Below are positions 62,846 to 64,000 of a DNA stretch of 64,000 nucleotides, in pieces. The stretch is from Aphidius gifuensis. Taxonomy: Eukaryota; Arthropoda; Insecta; Hymenoptera; Braconidae. Every line of letters starts with the position of its first letter. Within the stretch, counting starts at the first letter, position 1. The stretch is from contig NC_057789.1 of NCBI RefSeq assembly GCF_014905175.1, forward strand, positions 28,082,555-28,146,554. Direction: 5' to 3'. The notes under the pieces are model-generated. The model saw nothing but the letters and a program-made list of their open reading frames with translations, searched no databases and was not told the DNA's origin. A program made the position numbers and the translations under genes.

Positions 62846-64000
62846 GTGAGTATTTTTATTTGTACTTTTAACTAATTATGTAATCATCATGAAATTAATT
62901 ATCATAATGGGAAATTAATCTGGATATTAAAATGGAACAATTGTATTTTGTTTTTTTAGATAAAATAAAAATAATATGGAAATGTCTGATAATGGCAATG
63001 CAACATATGTCAACTCATTGTCTTAATAATTATATTTGATGATCCATGTATACCAGCTGTTGTTTTGGCCATTCAAATGATGGATTCATCAGGACACACC
63101 TCCAGTTTATACATATAATACCATGAAGCATGTGTCCTGACGAATCAAAGAAATAAATAAAATAAATAAATTTCAAGATATTTTATATTCCAATTATTAA
63201 ATCAATCAATTTGAAAAAAAAAATATTATCTCTTTTTAACTTTGTAAATTTTATACAGCTCTTTTTACAGATACGGAAAATTAAATGTAAGAATGGATAT
63301 TTACAGTTCACTTTAATGGAAAAAGTTTCAAAGTGACCATATAGTTTTTTTTTTTTAATCATAAAGTTTTAAGTACTAGAAGGTTTTTTGCTACAGTGAC
63401 CTAATATTATTATTTTTGTTTGGAATGATAAATTTAAACATAAATTGAAAATAAATTTATAAAAATATTGAGTATCGCGCCAAAACATTGACAGTTTGTC
63501 TTTATAAAAATTTAAATTCATTGGTGATTGTCAAATGCATCAATAATAAGAAAATTTATCATGAAAAAATAATAAATTTATTATTTTCCTTTTATTTTTC
63601 CATAAAATCTGAATATTTTTTACATTATTGAATTAATTTTTTAATAATTCAAACTATCAAAATTTCGAGTCTCAATTACTCGATACATTTAAAAATTGTA
63701 TAATATATTTTAATCATTTAAGGATAAATAAATAAAACACTTGGAATTTTTGAACAAAGCAGGTACATTTATAAATATTATTATCAAACAAGGAAAAAAA
63801 AAAAGTAAATCAACAACTTAGATTTCTTTTATCAACAACTCGCTACGGAAAAAAATAAATATATATTATTAAATTCAATAAAAAGTAAAAATAAAATAGA
63901 GAGATATATATAAAAAAATTTCTTTTATAAATTTTTCAAAGATGAGAAAGAATCTGTTCATCAATCCTCTTGTCGGATTCGCAAAGATTCAAATTAAAAA
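62846..64000. other. A/T-rich sequence, possible intron
   Basis: No further exon recognised. If 62794-62845 is a real exon, this is its first intron. It contains the hairpin-forming inverted repeat at 63084-63147. Confidence 0.4.
63084..63147. repeat. Hairpin-forming inverted repeat (16-bp arms, 32-nt loop)
   Basis: Arms GATTCATCAGGACACA (63084-63099) and TGTGTCCTGACGAATC (63132-63147) are reverse complements at 15 of 16 positions. In a + strand transcript the odd pair is A-C. In a - strand transcript it becomes a G-U wobble, so a - strand RNA would pair along the full arm. The arms are far less A/T-rich than the surroundings. Confidence 0.6.

Noticed and set aside
1..64000. tRNA or rRNA genes, CRISPR arrays, bacterial operons, intact transposase or reverse-transcriptase genes
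   Set aside because: By eye, no cloverleaf-compatible segment with a T-loop consensus, no regular direct-repeat array and no mobile-element enzyme motifs were found. Spliced genes throughout argue against prokaryotic sequence.

Overview
The window is strongly A/T-rich eukaryotic DNA, with long poly-A/T runs everywhere. It has short spliced introns of about 55-160 nt with GT-AG ends. Two promoters carry an arthropod-type TATA box plus TCAGT initiator. The extreme A/T content, short introns and tandem aminopeptidase N (APN) cluster point to an insect. A parasitoid wasp (Hymenoptera, possibly a braconid) is my best guess from composition and content alone; nothing in the window proves the lineage.

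Layout: positions 1-19858 are mostly non-coding, A/T-rich sequence. They hold a few exon-like islands: a + strand internal exon at 1172-1259, the spliced 5' end of a - strand gene at 6767-6995, and a CpG-rich small ORF at 17562-17714. Positions 19859-52823 hold a dense cluster of six M1-family zinc aminopeptidase genes. Five lie head-to-tail on the + strand (19859-23111, 25045-28646, 29156-32603, 33511-36852, 38055-47735) and one lies on the - strand (48557-52823). From 52838 to 59883 there is intergenic or UTR sequence. A single-exon SLC22 (organic cation/anion transporter-like) gene lies at 59884-61530. The right end carries a possible first coding exon (62794-62845) and a hairpin-forming inverted repeat (63084-63147).

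I rebuilt exon structures for all six M1 genes by following splice sites and reading phase. Five encode ordinary single-module enzymes of about 900-980 residues. The gene at 38055-47735 is different. Its 26 exons form one continuous frame of 2602 codons that encodes three complete M1 catalytic modules in series, with one signal peptide at the front and one GPI-type hydrophobic tail at the end. The two module junctions lie inside exons (41428-42033 and 44288-44950), with no stop codon, start codon or signal peptide between modules. The cluster therefore carries eight M1 catalytic modules, all with HEXXH-X18-E and the catalytic tyrosine.

The cluster looks like a digestive or peptide-processing ectopeptidase array that has diversified in anchoring and specificity. 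One gene is type II membrane-anchored and two have GPI-type tails. Three (19859, 29156, 33511) appear secreted and carry altered GAMEN exopeptidase motifs. GATA motifs beside the TATA/initiator of the triple-module gene fit midgut-type expression, but that is inference.
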